64,000 nucleotides of DNA from Candidatus Bathyarchaeota archaeon (GTDB lineage: Archaea > Thermoproteota > Bathyarchaeia > 40CM-2-53-6). Location of the stretch: assembly GCA_005888755.1 (NCBI GenBank), contig VBBQ01000030.1, positions 1 to 64,000 of the forward strand, in the 5' to 3' direction. The position numbers were made by a program, and so were the translations under genes. The first letter of the stretch is position 1. Each line of letters begins with the position of its first letter. The notes below the pieces were generated by a model. That model saw nothing but the letters and a program-made list of their open reading frames with translations. It did no database searches and was not told where the DNA came from. This document shows positions 16,620-25,653 of the stretch, piece after piece.

Positions 16620-16676
16620 AGGTTAGCCCGGGATATAAGCAGCAAGGGGACACAAACGTTAGTTGAGGGCTAACCT
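16620..16676 (-). promoter_or_regulatory. Promoter and inverted-repeat operator of the hxlR-type operon
   Basis: A perfect 10-bp inverted repeat, AGGTTAGCCC (16620-16629) and GGGCTAACCT (16667-16676), flanks a TATA-like box (GCTTATATCC on the minus strand, 16631-16640). The box is about 34 bases from the TTG start at 16602, giving a nearly leaderless transcript. An operator around the promoter of a regulator gene suggests autoregulation; that is inference. Confidence 0.5.
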
Positions 16677-16718
16677 CCAAGAGAGAACATGTCTGTTCTA
16701 ACTAATGGGAAATAGAGG

Positions 16719-17117
16719 TCACTTCGGGGTGGGGTCATCGTTCCAGATGTCGACGATGCACTTCCATGCATCGTTCTCCATTCGCCAGATCGTCACGGCT
16801 TTGCCTCGCAATGTGATGCGATTGCCATTCTCGTCGTTGAACGAGACTTGGTTTGTCCCAACACCGTAGGCTAGGTCACAATCTCGGGCGATCGTAAACT
16901 GGGTCGTTTTCCATTTGATGCTGAACCCAGGGGTCTTCAAGCTGGCTGTCACGTAGTTCCGAATTGCATTCTTGCCGATAATGGGCGCCTGTCCTGGCGG
17001 AATAACGATCGCATCGTCGGCCCAAAACGAAACAATCTGTTCCACATCGCGTGAAGTTGAGGCCGCTGCGGACCATGCCGCATCGACCCGCTCAAGATCG
17101 GCCCGCGCCTTATCCAT
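16719..17117 (-). CDS. DUF4440/SnoaL-like (NTF2 fold) protein
   Basis: Small cone-shaped alpha-beta barrel protein of the NTF2-like superfamily. From ATG 17117 it reads as a standard DUF4440 member: DLERVDAAWSAAASTSRDVE, FWADDAIVIPPGQAPIIGKN, then beta strands ending WRMENDAWKCIVDIWNDDP. The frame runs on to 17270 but the extra residues are not family-like. Substrate or ligand unknown. Monocistronic; its 5' side faces the metallopeptidase gene, so 17118-17318 is a shared divergent promoter region. Confidence 0.88.
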   Translation of the reverse strand: MDKARADLERVDAAWSAAASTSRDVEQIVSFWADDAIVIPPGQAPIIGKNAIRNYVTASLKTPGFSIKWKTTQFTIARDCDLAYGVGTNQVSFNDENGNRITLRGKAVTIWRMENDAWKCIVDIWNDDPTPK

Positions 17118-17318
17118 ACTTCGTCTGTCCTTCAATCGTATCCTTCCCATTCTTGGCCAGAGAGGGCTCTGATAAGTATAGAGCACAGGAAGACTGACAC
17201 CATAGCTGAGAAGCGCAAGAGCCGATTGTCTCTGAACAATGGATCCGCGGACGACGAGAGCTGAAGACAAGCATCAACAAAGAACAATAAGCTGTGCGAG
17301 GGAAAGACAGGAAACAAC

Positions 17319-18125
17319 ATGATCGATACAACTAAGCTTGAAGGGCTCCAGGCCGTTCAAGGTTTTCCGTTCCCGATTCACACGAGTCCGGGCCTTGAAA
17401 CTCGTGGCCGTTCGATCGCGGAGCGATGCACACGGGCATATCGTTTCCTTAGCAAGATCCTCGAGTTCGAGCCCAAAGCGAGCCTCCTCGTACTCTCCCC
17501 ACAGGACTGGTCTGGGCGTTCCTCCCACCCTGTGTACGGGATGCCGAACTACGAAGCGGGCAATCTGATTGTGGCGGGAGAGGAAAGCAGTTTCTGGGGA
17601 AGCTTCGTCGAGATGATTAAGGAAGCATCCCCAAGTCTTCTGAAAGAAGCCCAGACTACTTACGGCTCGAACGGAAGAATTGACCTAGCACCGTTCTTTG
17701 ATCTGCTCGCGGTCCACGAACTAGCACACATCTTCCACGACCAGGTTCCCTTTCATTTTCCGCGAGCCTGGCTGACTGAGTTCTTCGCGAATCTCTGCCT
17801 ACATGCCTACGTCGCTTCGGTGGAACCCGAACAGCTTCCAACCCTAGAAACCTTCCCACGTCTAATAGTCGCCTTAGGGCCTCACAAGTTTCGCTATCGA
17901 ACTCTCGAAGACTTTGAAGCACTCTATACCAAGGTAGGACCCCAAAATTATGGTTGGTACCAGTGCCGTCTTCATCTTGCAGCCAAGAAAGTGTACGATG
18001 CTGAGGCTATTCCAGCCGTTCAGAAGCTCTGGAAGACCTTCGTAATAACCGATCCGCAGCTGGTGGAATCGTTGAAGAAGATCCATCCAGAGATGGCGAA
18101 AGTCCTTACAAGTTGGTCCCGCTAG
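17319..18125 (+). CDS. Gluzincin-type zinc metallopeptidase
   Basis: Predicted zinc-dependent peptidase without signal peptide or membrane helix. The zinc-binding motif HELAH is at residues 133-137 in the context LLAVHELAHIFHDQ, and the third ligand is likely Glu154 in PRAWLTEFFANLCLH, 17 residues later, the spacing of gluzincins. The 268-residue length and the absence of other domains resemble uncharacterised soil-microbe relatives rather than M1 or M4 enzymes. ATG 17319 is preceded by GACAGGAAAC, a weak ribosome site. Substrate unknown. Confidence 0.75.
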   Translation: MIDTTKLEGLQAVQGFPFPIHTSPGLETRGRSIAERCTRAYRFLSKILEFEPKASLLVLSPQDWSGRSSHPVYGMPNYEAGNLIVAGEESSFWGSFVEMIKEASPSLLKEAQTTYGSNGRIDLAPFFDLLAVHELAHIFHDQVPFHFPRAWLTEFFANLCLHAYVASVEPEQLPTLETFPRLIVALGPHKFRYRTLEDFEALYTKVGPQNYGWYQCRLHLAAKKVYDAEAIPAVQKLWKTFVITDPQLVESLKKIHPEMAKVLTSWSR

Positions 18126-18330
18126 AAAGAAACGAATTCGATGGCTCAAATGATTAGGTTATCATCGAGAACGATATGGCTACTCTGCCCGCCGTTGCGT
18201 CGCAGATTGGGCACTCTCTTGCATCGGCTTTCATCGCGCCCCACAACGCACGCGTTTTACCGGTGAACCACGCAGAGGTGCGAAGCTATGTTTCGTAGTC
18301 CAATGAACTCTGATATAGTCTCTAGGACAA
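18126..18330. other. Intergenic region with no supported gene
   Basis: A 40-codon frame from ATG 18176 to 18298 is open, but it has no recognisable motif and overlaps another short open frame, so it is not called. No terminator or promoter stands out. Confidence 0.3.
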
Positions 18331-18771
18331 TTGGAGTGGGTGGATGATTATTTGACGCCTGAGGAGGTCGCGAGAAAATCCATTGATGCTTTCAACCGCC
18401 ATGACCGGGCGGCTTATGCGGCGCTAATTGCACCAGATGCAGTGGCTTATGACCCAGTATACCCAGAGCCATTGCGGGGCAAGAACGCGATAATGAGGGA
18501 CTTGGATGCATCTTTTGCCGCGATTCCCGATGTCCATTATGAAGTCCTGAAGCTTCTAACCAAGGATAGGGATGGTGTGATCGAGTTCAGGATCTCTGGG
18601 ACACATACCGGCTCAATTGAAGGGCCTTCGGGATCTATTCCCGCCACCAACAACAAGGTCAGCTGGACTGGAGCCGAATTCGTCCGAATCGATTCCAAGG
18701 GCCTGATTGTCGAGGAAAGGAGATACTTTGACTCACAATCTTTGCTAAGACAATTTGGGTTGGCAAAATAG
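18331..18771 (+). CDS. SnoaL-like polyketide cyclase/ester cyclase family protein
   Basis: NTF2-fold protein with the ester-cyclase pattern: TPEEVARKSIDAFNRHDRAAY at the start, YDPVYPEPLRGKNAIMRDLDASFAAIPDVHYEV in the middle, IEFRISGTHTGSIEGPSGSIPATN and a closing RYFDSQSLLRQFGL. Length 146 is typical. Starts at TTG 18331 or the GTG nine bases later. Such proteins are common in actinobacteria and soil archaea; the natural substrate is unknown. It is distinct in sequence from the DUF4440 protein at 16719. Confidence 0.87.
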   Translation: MEWVDDYLTPEEVARKSIDAFNRHDRAAYAALIAPDAVAYDPVYPEPLRGKNAIMRDLDASFAAIPDVHYEVLKLLTKDRDGVIEFRISGTHTGSIEGPSGSIPATNNKVSWTGAEFVRIDSKGLIVEERRYFDSQSLLRQFGLAK

Positions 18772-18933
18772 CCTAGCTTTCGACCAACCTGTCATACCAT
18801 GATCGTCCCCGGACGATGCATTAGTGTCCACAGACGTTAGTTGCAAGCTAGTTTTCAGCATTGTTCTTACGTCGGGATTACAATCGTAGTATTCCCTTTA
18901 TGCTGTTGTCTGGACTGAGGAAGCGAAACCCGC

Positions 18934-19311
18934 TTGCAAAATGGATCTATGCAGATTCTCTGGGGAATCGGAATTGTGCTGCTGTTCTTGGGCGTGCTTC
19001 TTGATCTAGGAACCGGGAATAGTGTGTACGGAATTCTGGGACTAGGCGGGGTCGTGCTCACTATATGGTGGGTCGCCCTTAGGGGGATCGCTCTTAGAGC
19101 TCAGAGATTTTTGGCGGCGCGGACAAAGATAATGCTCAGCCTAGTCGTGATTACTCTCGGCTCTGTCGTCCTCTCCCTGGGAATCGTCTTGAGTGTTCTC
19201 GCGGGGAACCCGTCAACAATTTCACCGTTTCAGTTGGGTGGAATATCTATCTTCATGCTTGGGCTCGCCATTTACATTCTTTCCTTGGCCCTAGCAAAAC
19301 CAGGTGCCTGA
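18934..19311 (+). CDS. Four-helix membrane protein, unknown
   Basis: 125 residues with four hydrophobic segments (about 7-24, 28-45, 66-88, 97-118) and a short basic loop (RGIALRAQRFLAARTK). No family recognised. Two in-frame ATG codons lie at 18949 and at the start of the frame region; the later one (MQILWGIGIVLLF) would give a usual membrane-protein start. Not clearly linked to neighbours. Confidence 0.6.
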   Translation: MQNGSMQILWGIGIVLLFLGVLLDLGTGNSVYGILGLGGVVLTIWWVALRGIALRAQRFLAARTKIMLSLVVITLGSVVLSLGIVLSVLAGNPSTISPFQLGGISIFMLGLAIYILSLALAKPGA

Positions 19312-19465
19312 ATCACAGTCTAGTATTTTGTCCTGATACAACTATCGAACATATTCATTATCTCCCGAAATTCCCGAAGATAACCTTCGGGTCCACAGTG
19401 GACCCAGGTTTCCGCTCAGAATTATTAGCGCCCACCTTAGACTGTAGTACACGCGTAGAATATTC

Positions 19466-20382
19466 TTGGAAGCAGCGACCAAGAACAAAAGCGGCGCAAA
19501 ATGGCCTGTGATGCCAGGAACGTATCGGGTGGGCGATCCCACGGGTCCGGTGGCTGTTTGTGCGCTTACCTCAGAACGTTTGATTGGCACGCTTGTTGCG
19601 ATTCCCGGAGTAGCCATTGCGGGCATGGTCTACACGGCGAATCTCGGAATTACCCGGATTATTGTCAACATCGCGTCGAATCCTGCGATTCGTTTTCTGC
19701 TGATCTGCGGCAAAGACTCTGCACTATTCAAGCCCGGACAATCTCTTGTTGCTCTAGCTGAGAAGGGCGTTGATGACAGCCGTCGGATCATCGATGCAGC
19801 TGGTTATGATCCGGTCTTACCATCGATAGACGCGGAGCAACCTCGATGCTACTCGGTCTCTTGCGTGACGGACTTGTCACACAATTGAGCCACGCGGGCT
19901 ACTTGGGCGAGGAACTGGCGAAGGCGCAGACCGCATTGCAGTTTGGATTACGATACGATCAGGATAGACCTCTGAGGCCACACGAAACTCCGGCTCAACC
20001 TGTAGCAGGAGGGACCAAAACTACGGCGTCGGCGCCTCCGAAGATACCGGCAGTCCCGGTGCTAACTGTGAAACAACTAGAGGAAACTGTTCCAGGAACG
20101 TTGGTGGACCTGTTTTTCTCAGTGACAGATTTGCCAAGGGAACAGGTTTTGGGAGGCGTGTTCCTCCTACCTGATGAAACGGGGACCAATCGGACATTCC
20201 CTCGAACATCTCAGCGTCTCGAGGTTGAATGGGGTCCAACGAGCAAGTTGATCATGGGCGGAGCAGCTGATCTAGTTGTGGGTGCTCTCTTGCGGATTGT
20301 CGGTAAGTACGACCAGAATAGTCTGGTTCATGGAGAACAGCTTGTGGTCTTGACTCGCGTGGCTAAGGTCCTAGGACGATGA
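19466..20382 (+). pseudogene. MtrA-like protein (methyltransferase subunit A domain), split by frameshift
   Basis: The first frame (TTG 19466 to about 19845) is an MtrA domain: KWPVMPGTYRVGDPTGPVAV, then NLGITRIIVNIASNPAIRF, LLICGKDSALFKPGQS and RRIIDAAGYDPVLPSI. The natural continuation (MLLGLLRDGLVTQLSHAGYL, then LAKAQTALQFGLRYDQD) is in another frame from about 19835. In true MtrA of methanogens this domain carries a cobamide whose cobalt is bound by a histidine in GHITGQ; here the aligned residue in ALFKPGQ seems to be Phe. A Pro-rich linker leads to an extra C-terminal domain (VDLFFSVTDLPREQVLGGVF) absent from methanogen MtrA. There are no other mtr genes, so it is not a methanogenesis complex. 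Confidence 0.8.
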
Positions 20383-20401
20383 TTGGAAGAGAGGTGACAG
20401 T

Positions 20402-20638
20402 GTGAGTATGTCCAACGTTGTGATAAGATCTACCGAGAACGGGCCGAACCTCGTTATTGTCGATGGAAAAGTCGTTCAGGCTTGGTGCCGGTGCGGCGGG
20501 TCCACGCTCATGCCTTTCTGCGACGGGACGCACGCACGATGTCAAGGTTCGTTAGAGAAGCCAGTGGAGGACCGGGCAGTTGAGTCGGGTTGCGGAAGCT
20601 GGGTTCTTGCAAAAAACGGTCTAGTACTCATAGGCTGA
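20402..20638 (+). CDS. CDGSH iron-sulfur domain protein
   Basis: Small 2Fe-2S protein of the mitoNEET type. The cluster ligands are visible: CRCGGSTLMPFCDGTH (Cys-X-Cys, then Cys and His in CDGTH), here near residues 29-44. 78 residues with one CDGSH motif; the tail has two extra cysteines (SGCGSW is one). Start GTG 20402 or ATG 20408. It begins 19 bases after the mtrA-like gene on the same strand, so co-transcription is likely. Redox or cluster-transfer role is inferred from the family. Confidence 0.92.
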   Translation: MSMSNVVIRSTENGPNLVIVDGKVVQAWCRCGGSTLMPFCDGTHARCQGSLEKPVEDRAVESGCGSWVLAKNGLVLIG

Positions 20639-20698
20639 CGAAGAGAGGAACACAGTAGCCATTACGCCCGATCGCCTGCTCGTCGCAGTGTTCTCGCT

Positions 20699-22717
20699 AT
20701 GACTGGCCGATCTGGCGCCCGGATTAGATCCTTGGCACTATTGTTTCTTGGGCTTGCTCTCACCTCGACCAGTCCTGTATGGGTCCATGCAGATACTGCG
20801 CCTGCCGGAATATTCAGAATAACGTTGATGGTTCCACAGCCGAATCAGGCCCGACAGAGCTGGTCGCTGCTCGTCCAGAGCAACCTTCAGGCGCTGGGCA
20901 TCGATGCCCAGAGGGTTGTTCTTGACTGGCCCACGATATACGATAGGGCGCTTACGCCGGGCTCTGATGTTCTCGGGAGAAGCTACAACAACGGTGGTTT
21001 TGATGCGTTATTTCTCGGCTATGCTCTCGGGATAGATGCCGATCCATGGTCTTACTATCACAGTTCACAGTTTGCTCCGATAGGTTCCAACTATTATCTC
21101 TGGAATAACAGCCAGAATAACCAGCTGACCAAGCAGATCAAGGAAACAATCGACAAGACGCAGCGGTTAGACTTGGTGAAGCAGTGGCAGGCGCTCGCAT
21201 ATGACCAGCAACCCTCCGCCACGATACTTTACACGAAGGAAATTGTTGCTTTTGATTATACCATGCCGAATGCCCAGTACGTGTTCAGCACCTACCACTT
21301 TCCGTATTGGCCGCCGATCGAGCAATTGTCGATGATGGGCGGGTCTATGACAGGCTCGATTACCCTTGCTCAGACCGGACCGGCTCCGTCGGAGGGGTTC
21401 AACCCGACACTGAGCAGTTCCTATTACGACCAGACAGTGTACGGAGCAATGTTCAGTGCGATGGCGCAGAGGAATGATACGATCTTCAAGAATATGATTC
21501 CGCAGCTGGCGGCTGGATGGTCTGTTGCCTCGGATCAGAAGACATGGACTGTGTCGTTGCGTCCTGGGGTGACATGGCATGACGGGGTTCCGTTCAATGC
21601 GACAGATGTCAAATTCACATTTGACGCGCTTCAAGATGATACTCTGGCGGCGGACAATGAGGCGTTCATCAAAGGGATAGTCGGCGGAAAAAGCGACGTA
21701 ACAATCGTGGACCCATACACTGTAAGGTTCACTCTCCCGAGTCCCTACGCGTACTTCGTGGAAAACGTTCTCACTACACCAATTATTCCCGCCCACGTGC
21801 TGGGGAGTGTTCCGTACGCAGACTGGAGGACGGACCCCTTCAACACGGGGATTGGTGGTGGGCCTGTTGGAACGGGACCCTACAAGTTTGTCAGCTATGA
21901 TCCTGCGACCGAGACAAATCATCTGACAAGGAATGACAACTACTTTGATTTTCCCGAGAACGGGAAGACTGCTCTTCAGAATAGGGGAGCTTTCGAGGTG
22001 AAGGACTATTACGTCAAACACATACCGAGCTCCGATAACGCTGTTTCTGCCCTCAAGACAGGCTCGGTAAGCGTCCTCGACGCACAGTACGCTCTGGAGA
22101 CCCAAACGAGCTTTCTCGCCACCTGGCCGTCGAACCAGTGGACGTCTTATGACGCGTTCGGGGTCCAGGAGCTCGGCTTCAACATGAAACACCCCATATT
22201 TGGAACAGGAGTCAATACCCCGCTAGGCCTTAATGATCCTTCGAAGGCCTCTCTTGCCGCCAAATATGTTCGTCAGGCTATCAGCTACGCGATCCCGAGA
22301 GATCTGATAATACAGCAGCTTCTCGCCGGATACGGTAATCCTGGGATAACGACTCCGGTCGTGGGCAACTACCGGACGGGCTTCGCTGTCACCGACGGGT
22401 TCAACACGGCTCTCACCCCGTACAGTTTCAACCTCACAAAATCCCGGCAGTTATTGCAAGCTGCTGGCTTGTTCCCGGCCGCCCCTCCAAGCATTTGGGA
22501 AACCTGGGGGTTCGCCATCACCGTCATGCTCCTGGCAACAGTTGTCACGCTTGCAGCACTCTACACTGTAGAGGTGCGGCGAAACCGTCCCACCCGCTCA
22601 ATACCACCGACACTACCATCGTCCTCACCGTCCCCGAGCAGTCCCGAGCGCCCACTTTCCACCGGTTCCCCAGCCGAACTTCCTTTCAACAACCCGGGAG
22701 CCGCCATGGACCCATAG
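20699..22717 (+). CDS. Family 5 solute-binding protein (peptide/nickel type), circularly permuted
   Basis: Lipid- or membrane-anchored extracellular binding protein of an ABC importer (SBP_bac_5). Signal peptide at residues 1-31. Residues about 37-200 (ITLMVPQPNQARQSWSLLVQ, PWSYYHSSQF, YLWNNSQNNQLTKQI, PSATILYTKEI) correspond to what is normally the C-terminal end of the family, while residues 218-590 hold the usual N-terminal and central parts (AAGWSVASDQKTWTVSLRPG, VTWHDGVPFNATDVKFTF, YVRQAISYAIPRDLI), stopping at LLQAAGL, just where the moved segment would begin. A C-terminal membrane helix (about 603-627) and a Ser/Pro-rich tail follow. No permease or ATPase genes are adjacent. Confidence 0.88.
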   Translation: MTGRSGARIRSLALLFLGLALTSTSPVWVHADTAPAGIFRITLMVPQPNQARQSWSLLVQSNLQALGIDAQRVVLDWPTIYDRALTPGSDVLGRSYNNGGFDALFLGYALGIDADPWSYYHSSQFAPIGSNYYLWNNSQNNQLTKQIKETIDKTQRLDLVKQWQALAYDQQPSATILYTKEIVAFDYTMPNAQYVFSTYHFPYWPPIEQLSMMGGSMTGSITLAQTGPAPSEGFNPTLSSSYYDQTVYGAMFSAMAQRNDTIFKNMIPQLAAGWSVASDQKTWTVSLRPGVTWHDGVPFNATDVKFTFDALQDDTLAADNEAFIKGIVGGKSDVTIVDPYTVRFTLPSPYAYFVENVLTTPIIPAHVLGSVPYADWRTDPFNTGIGGGPVGTGPYKFVSYDPATETNHLTRNDNYFDFPENGKTALQNRGAFEVKDYYVKHIPSSDNAVSALKTGSVSVLDAQYALETQTSFLATWPSNQWTSYDAFGVQELGFNMKHPIFGTGVNTPLGLNDPSKASLAAKYVRQAISYAIPRDLIIQQLLAGYGNPGITTPVVGNYRTGFAVTDGFNTALTPYSFNLTKSRQLLQAAGLFPAAPPSIWETWGFAITVMLLATVVTLAALYTVEVRRNRPTRSIPPTLPSSSPSPSSPERPLSTGSPAELPFNNPGAAMDP

Positions 22718-22867
22718 AAAGTCTCTGCAGTCGTTCCAATCGCCCGGAGACAGCTGTCCTTGAATGAGGACACACATGACAACGAAGATCACGAAATCGA
22801 AGTTCGCTAAAGAAAACGGAGAAAAGATCTAGATTTTTATTCGCCTAACGCTCCAGTTCAGTAGACG

Positions 22868-23746
22868 TTGAGTATCCCCGAGGCGGGCACCCAGCGACGT
22901 CCTGCTAAGCCGGTACACGTAGTAGTATTTGGCCTTTTCAGCATAGTCTTTGGTGGGGTCGTAACCTTTGCAGTACTAGCCCTTGCTGCTATCGCCAGCA
23001 TTACACAGGCTGATCCTTGGTATCCTTTGGTGGCTCTCACCAGCATTGGATGGGTCATATGTGGAATCGGTTACTTTCGGGGAAAGCGTTGGGCTTGGGC
23101 AGGTTCCATTCTGGTGTACGGAGGGGCTTTGGCAGCCAGTGTTGCCGAAGCATTCCTTCGTATACTTGTCTGGGGAATATTCATCGAACCAATAATCCTC
23201 GTCTATTTATTGGTACCCAGCGTGCGGGCTTACTTCTTCCGCTCTCCCTGGCTCTCCCTTGGAGCGGCTGAGACAGAGATTACTCCCTCTATTGGCTCTC
23301 TGCCGATCGCTGATCGCGAGAGAAACCGTCTGCACATTGGCAGCGGCGCAAATAAAATTCTCACCGGAGTTCTAATGCTGGCGATCGTATCTGTCGTCCC
23401 TGGTGTCGCACTCTCTGTGCATACAGTCTCGGTAACTGGCGTAACTCTCAACATTTATCCTGGAAACCCTGACAATCCGTGGTTCGGCTCTCGGCGGACC
23501 GTCAGTACCTCTATGTTCACCTGGGGACATGGTCTGATGGGATTCAGCTTCTCATTGGTCGATTATGACCCCTGGCAAGGGCATTCCATAGATTCGATCT
23601 CTCTCAAGACACAGGGCTTTGTCCTCTATTCACCTCCCCTTCCCATTTCTGTGCCGGCTCTCGGAGCGGTTGCCCTATCGATGCGGCTTCAAGCTCCAGA
23701 CTACGACTACTACGGACCGATAACCATAGAAATCCAAACCTCATAG
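22868..23746 (+). CDS. Membrane protein, unknown
   Basis: 292 residues. Four membrane segments lie in the first 120 residues (HVVVFGLFSIVFGGVVTF, then PLVALTSIGWVICGIGYF and two more), one more at about 162-182, and the last 100 residues form a predicted extracellular beta-rich domain with Tyr/Pro-rich end (QAPDYDYYGPITIEIQ). No family recognised. Starts with TTG 22868; no neighbour on the same strand within 150 bases upstream. Confidence 0.65.
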   Translation: MSIPEAGTQRRPAKPVHVVVFGLFSIVFGGVVTFAVLALAAIASITQADPWYPLVALTSIGWVICGIGYFRGKRWAWAGSILVYGGALAASVAEAFLRILVWGIFIEPIILVYLLVPSVRAYFFRSPWLSLGAAETEITPSIGSLPIADRERNRLHIGSGANKILTGVLMLAIVSVVPGVALSVHTVSVTGVTLNIYPGNPDNPWFGSRRTVSTSMFTWGHGLMGFSFSLVDYDPWQGHSIDSISLKTQGFVLYSPPLPISVPALGAVALSMRLQAPDYDYYGPITIEIQTS

Positions 23747-23823
23747 GGTTCGTTGTCAGCACAAAGGTTCATGAATTCTTCGAGAGGAGTTAGGCAATTG
23801 ATCGGCTAGCGGGTTGTGGCCGA

Positions 23824-25134
23824 TTACCCACGCTCTGATAGCAATTCGAGATATGAGTGAGCTAGAATTTTTGTAACGCTTACGAGGTCGGTTATGCGTA
23901 CGTGTTCGTCTATTCCGTGAATGTTGCTGTCTTGTCGTGTGGCGCCTAGCACGGCTACGGGTATGCCAAGGTTAGTGACAACTGCCATATCGGTAGACCC
24001 CTGGCTTCCCGCTAGCGGTGTGTCTCTTCCCAGAACTTTTCTCGCCTGTTTTCTGACAACTTTGACTAGCTTGTGGTTGGGATTTGTAAGCATCGGATCG
24101 TATCCGAGGATCTTCTTCATCGACACCTTTGCTGGACTATTCTTTGCGAACTCTCTAACGACCCTATTGATCTCTTTCTCGACTATTGCAGCTTTCTCTT
24201 CTGGTATGAATCGTCTGTCGACTAGTATCTCGCATGTGTCGGGTATGATATTGCCTTTCAAGCCGCCTTTGATCATGTTCACGTAGAGGCCTGGCCGCAT
24301 CTTCTTGGTCCCATACATCGGCTCCGCTGGAATCTTCGATCTTCTCTTCCCGATTTCCTGACCTAGAACTTTCAATTTCTCGATCAAACCAGCAGCCTCC
24401 TCAATCGCGTTGACACCGGTCCAACCACGGCCCGAGTGAGCAGCCACACCCTTGACAGCGATGACAAACTCGGAATCTCCCAGGGCTGCGACATGGAGAA
24501 CTTCTATACCGCTATCACTGGATATGCAATAATCGATATCCTTCGTAATCACGCGTTTATCGACTAGATAATTCACGCCAGTATAGCCGCCCACTTCTTC
24601 ATCAGTTGTGAACGTCGGAATAATCGACCCGGCAAACTTGGCACCAGTCTCCACCAACGCCTTCAACGAAAAGATAGTACACGCGTCCGACCCTTTCATG
24701 TCAGCCGCTCCCCGCCCATAGATCTGGTTATTCCTGATAGTCGGTTCGAACGGGTCGTTGGTCCATCCTGAAGGGTCCGCTGGGACAACATCCACATGCC
24801 CGTTGAGAAGTATCTTCGGACCGTCACCCTCGCCCTTGAGAGTCGCATACGTATTCGGCCGCGGACCCTTAAGCCCGACCTCAGGGCTAACCTTTCTTTT
24901 GATCGTGGCCTCGGGAATATAGCTCACAGAAGGCGTAACACCCAGCTCCTTGAGCTCCCGAGCAAGAACCTGCGAGATCTTCGGATAGTTCAGACCCGGA
25001 GGAACAGTAGTATCAATACTGACGAGGCGGCAGGTAAGATCCATCAGGTCCTTCTTGTGAGCGTCAATCCAACGATCAACCTGTCTCAGGACAGTTTGAG
25101 AGGCCAACGGATATCGTTTGGATCTGGGCCCCAC
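23824..25134 (-). CDS. M20 family metallopeptidase (ArgE/DapE/ACY1 type)
   Basis: Zinc-dependent amidase removing acyl groups or cleaving dipeptides. Metal-binding motifs are complete: LLNGHVDVVPADPSGW (first His and catalytic Asp), YGRGAADMKGS (bridging Asp) and FTTDEEVGGY (catalytic Glu and Glu ligand), with a late IHGIDEHV giving the last histidine. A dimerisation domain lies between (VKGVAAHSGRGWTGVNAIEE). 436 residues, as in archaeal ArgE/DapE relatives. Substrate (N-acetyl ornithine, succinyl diaminopimelate or other) cannot be fixed from sequence, and no arginine or lysine genes are near. Confidence 0.92.
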   Translation of the reverse strand: MGPRSKRYPLASQTVLRQVDRWIDAHKKDLMDLTCRLVSIDTTVPPGLNYPKISQVLARELKELGVTPSVSYIPEATIKRKVSPEVGLKGPRPNTYATLKGEGDGPKILLNGHVDVVPADPSGWTNDPFEPTIRNNQIYGRGAADMKGSDACTIFSLKALVETGAKFAGSIIPTFTTDEEVGGYTGVNYLVDKRVITKDIDYCISSDSGIEVLHVAALGDSEFVIAVKGVAAHSGRGWTGVNAIEEAAGLIEKLKVLGQEIGKRRSKIPAEPMYGTKKMRPGLYVNMIKGGLKGNIIPDTCEILVDRRFIPEEKAAIVEKEINRVVREFAKNSPAKVSMKKILGYDPMLTNPNHKLVKVVRKQARKVLGRDTPLAGSQGSTDMAVVTNLGIPVAVLGATRQDSNIHGIDEHVRITDLVSVTKILAHSYLELLSERG

Positions 25135-25216
25135 TCGTTAATTGTTCTTTCGGACCCTTGCTGAGGCACGCTTAATTCTTGGAGCCTCCAATCTCTGTAG
25201 TCGGAGGAGCGAAAGC

Positions 25217-25570
25217 GTGGACCTCTTGGGACTCGTTCTCCACGGTGTGCCTATTCTGGTCCTGGTTCCTTGCATCGTCTGGATAGTGAGATTCAACATT
25301 TCCCAGCAGAAAGGGGAACGATTGACCCTCAAATGGCGAGACATGGACCCGGTCAGAAAGACCGTAGCCAGTCTCATATCTGTCTGGATTTGTTTGAACC
25401 TGTACTTATCGGTCGGAAACGAGCTCGCTAATCTCAATGTATTAGTTCTACCGCTTGGCTCGATCTACTCTATCTACGGGCCTATTCTGGTATGGGCATC
25501 AGCCTCTTCTATAGTGGGGCTGGCTGTCCTGCTTTCAATCAGGTTCCCCAGACGCCCCGTTATTGCCTGA
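25217..25570 (+). CDS. Small membrane protein, unknown
   Basis: From GTG 25217 the protein (117 residues) has three membrane segments (VLHGVPILVLVPCIVWIV, a middle one around VASLISVWICLNLYL, and ILVWASASSIVGLAVLL). GTG 25217 is chosen because GGAGG lies at 25203-25207, a good ribosome site; the frame also extends to a TTG at 25142. No family recognised. It is divergent from the M20 gene. Confidence 0.5.
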   Translation: MDLLGLVLHGVPILVLVPCIVWIVRFNISQQKGERLTLKWRDMDPVRKTVASLISVWICLNLYLSVGNELANLNVLVLPLGSIYSIYGPILVWASASSIVGLAVLLSIRFPRRPVIA

Positions 25571-25653
25571 CTTTTCTTTTGATACCAATTTGGAGGGCGC
25601 TGCTGGCTGAGAGAGCGGCGATCTTGGATGTTCTATTCTCGTTTAAGGCGAGG

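Noticed and set aside
18176-18298. 40-codon frame between the metallopeptidase and SnoaL-like genes
   Set aside because: No motif, competing short frames in the same place, no clear ribosome site.
21167-22192. 341-codon minus-strand frame opposite the solute-binding protein
   Set aside because: Arg/Cys/His-rich composition typical of an antisense shadow; the plus-strand protein is well conserved.
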